From positions 434,001-498,000 of the forward strand of contig OZ244902.1 of assembly GCA_965221635.1 (NCBI GenBank): 64,000 nt of DNA, read 5' to 3'. Below, one piece after another: positions 62,576-64,000 of this stretch (within the stretch, counting starts at the first letter, position 1; every line of letters starts with the position of its first letter). The notes under the pieces are model-generated. The model saw nothing but the letters and a program-made list of their open reading frames with translations, ran no database searches and was not told where the DNA came from. This DNA comes from JAAXHB01 sp965221635. GTDB taxonomy: Bacteria > Actinomycetota > Acidimicrobiia > Acidimicrobiales > Aldehydirespiratoraceae. The translations under genes and the position numbers were made by a program.

Positions 62576-64000
62576 ATGGCTCGTGCCTGTGGTAGAAGGT
62601 TCAATTTTGAGATTTTCCTGCGATTTGGGAAGGCGACGATCACGGATGAGTCGTATTCGCGAGCGGGGCGGGAGTGGATCGGGTGGGATTGGCGACCTGA
62701 TGTTCCGGTAGATTCTGTTGGATCTGATGAGTTGTCTAGGTTGGATCCTGGCATGCTGGGAAAGGCAATTGTGGAGCATGCTGTTCCATGCCTGGCTCTT
62801 TCCGGGTTTGATTGGAGGGTCTGTCACGAATTGACACTGAAGGCAATGGGTGTCCCAAATTGGGTAAAACTCGAACGAACGAGCGCGAAGTTGGTCATGT
62901 GTTCAGATGGACTTGAGACGCGGTTCATTCTCTTGTGCAATCCTAGGATGCCTGGACAGCGGTCTGATGGGTCAACGTCCATAGATTCCCGACTGTCGGT
63001 TCTCCGCGGAGTCGGTTCAGATCTCCTGGAGCGCGAGATCGGTGGTGAGGTTGCAGCGACGGATCCGTTTCTGGTGGCTCCTTGGGGTGATGCGGAAATG
63101 TTGGGGCATTGTGTCTTGAGGGTGTTCGAGTCGGCGGGGCCACCTGTGGGCAAGGGCATGCCCGGGTCGGTGTTCGAGCCGCTTCCTCCCAAGGGACGCA
63201 TAGGAATGCACCGTGCCGCGCTGAGCGGTGACATGCAGTCGCTTCCCACGCGCCCACGGCGGGTGGATCCGCCTGATGAGGATGGAATCACCCCATTGAT
63301 GCTCGCCTCGGGCGCCGGGCACCTGCCCATGGTGAAGCGATTGCTTGAAATGGGCGCCGACTACACACTGGTGGATCTACAGGGGCGAACTGCGGTGCAC
63401 CACGCGGCACGGTCGGGCAACGCGGAAGTGATGCAAGCAATGTTGGGTGCGGGTGCTGACGCAGCTGCAGGTGACGTGGCTGACGAGACGGCGTTGCACG
63501 TTGTAGCGGCGCGAGGTGACCTTGCCTTGGTTGAGTGTCTGGTAGGGGCTGGGGCAAATGTGGATGCGGTTGACGGGCTGTACGGGTCGACGGCGTTGCA
63601 TCGCGCGGCGCGCGGCGATCACGCCGCGGTCATCGGGGCGTTGGTGGCGGCCGGAGCGTCGGTAGATGCTCGCAACGAGGCGGGTCGCACACCGTTGCAG
63701 GTCGCAGCGGGATTCGCCAGCGCCGAGGCGCTGGAGGTGCTGCTGGCCGCGGGTGCCGATGTGAACGCCACCGATGATCGCTTGGAGACGGCGTTGCACC
63801 GGCCCGTGTTCTTTCAGCACATGGGCATCATCGAGATGCTGCTTGCACATGGCGTGAATGTGGCAGCGGCTGATGTTGAGGGCAACACTGCACTGCACGT
63901 GGCCGCGTTGATGAATCGGAACAGAGCCGCGGAACGGCTGCTTGCAGTGGGTGCCCACGTGGAGGCGTTGAACGTCGAGGGGTTGACTGCGTTGGATTTG
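62576..64000 (+). CDS. Ankyrin-repeat protein with the same N-terminal domain (copy 2), 3' end outside window
   Basis: 475 codons without a stop, running off the right edge. Start placed at ATG 62576, where similarity to copy 1 begins (ARACGRRFNFEIFLRFGKAT); ATG 62510 or GTG 62567 are possible. The N-terminal domain is conserved in pattern (GREWIGWDWRPDVPV, LDPGMLGK, PFLVAPWGDAEMLGHC, GPPVGKGMPGSVFEPLPPKGRIG) but has many changes, while the ankyrin part is much closer to copy 1 (e.g. FFQHMGIIEMLLAHG). Seven to eight repeats are inside the window. Confidence 0.85.
   Translation, partial: MARACGRRFNFEIFLRFGKATITDESYSRAGREWIGWDWRPDVPVDSVGSDELSRLDPGMLGKAIVEHAVPCLALSGFDWRVCHELTLKAMGVPNWVKLERTSAKLVMCSDGLETRFILLCNPRMPGQRSDGSTSIDSRLSVLRGVGSDLLEREIGGEVAATDPFLVAPWGDAEMLGHCVLRVFESAGPPVGKGMPGSVFEPLPPKGRIGMHRAALSGDMQSLPTRPRRVDPPDEDGITPLMLASGAGHLPMVKRLLEMGADYTLVDLQGRTAVHHAARSGNAEVMQAMLGAGADAAAGDVADETALHVVAARGDLALVECLVGAGANVDAVDGLYGSTALHRAARGDHAAVIGALVAAGASVDARNEAGRTPLQVAAGFASAEALEVLLAAGADVNATDDRLETALHRPVFFQHMGIIEMLLAHGVNVAAADVEGNTALHVAALMNRNRAAERLLAVGAHVEALNVEGLTALDL

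Overview
The window is high-GC chromosomal DNA from an actinobacterium, most likely an Acidimicrobiia-type organism. The lineage rests on a mycothiol glycosyltransferase (MshA) beside a YbjN-like gene, an acyl-CoA carboxylase beta subunit paired with an actinobacterial-type epsilon subunit, and many genes that appear to start leaderless just downstream of a TANNNT -10 box. The lineage below phylum level is inference; no rRNA is present.

Layout. (1) 0-5.6 kb: the end of a ProW-type ABC permease, then two tandem paralogous secreted proteins (SLH-like repeats, He_PIG/cadherin-like domains, Fn3-like end), each with its own similar promoter and 27-nt leader. (2) 5.7-17.9 kb, minus strand: an 11-subunit complex I operon, nuoA-B-C-D-H-I-J-K-L-M-N, with no E, F or G, ending in a MidA/NDUFAF7-type methyltransferase. 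(3) 18-24 kb: small metabolic genes on both strands (alpha/beta-hydrolase fold, cyclase family, nitroreductase, beta-lactamase-fold hydrolase, FAD oxidoreductase, Pyr_excise-type DNA glycosylase). (4) 24.3-40.4 kb, minus strand: a full 14-subunit complex I operon, nuoA to nuoN. (5) 40.5-46.8 kb, minus strand, directly upstream of it: a cytochrome bc operon encoding a membrane protein, a two-cluster ferredoxin, a split b6-type cytochrome b, a Rieske protein, a dihaem cytochrome c and a second membrane protein. (6) 47-59.1 kb: mycothiol (mshA), a MoaD/ThiS-like protein, a YgjP-like metallopeptidase, tRNA-Lys(TTT), anchored proteins, a cyclophilin-type PPIase, aat, and acyl-CoA carboxylase subunits. 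(7) 59.1-64 kb: a 0.9-kb non-coding stretch with a degenerate repeat array and a nested hairpin, then two tandem ankyrin-repeat genes sharing an N-terminal domain I do not recognise; the second runs off the right edge.

How it fits together: Nuo-14 should take electrons from NADH, whereas Nuo-11 lacks the NADH module and needs another donor, such as a ferredoxin. Both would feed quinone to the bc complex in the same neighbourhood. The points most worth a second look are the differences between the two complexes I (an HRG arginine and a Tyr-to-Trp change in the Nuo-11 NuoD, next to an NDUFAF7-like gene), the b6-type cytochrome b with a cysteine aligned to the haem-ci ligand, the tandem ankyrin proteins with their unrecognised domain, and the structured DNA upstream of them.
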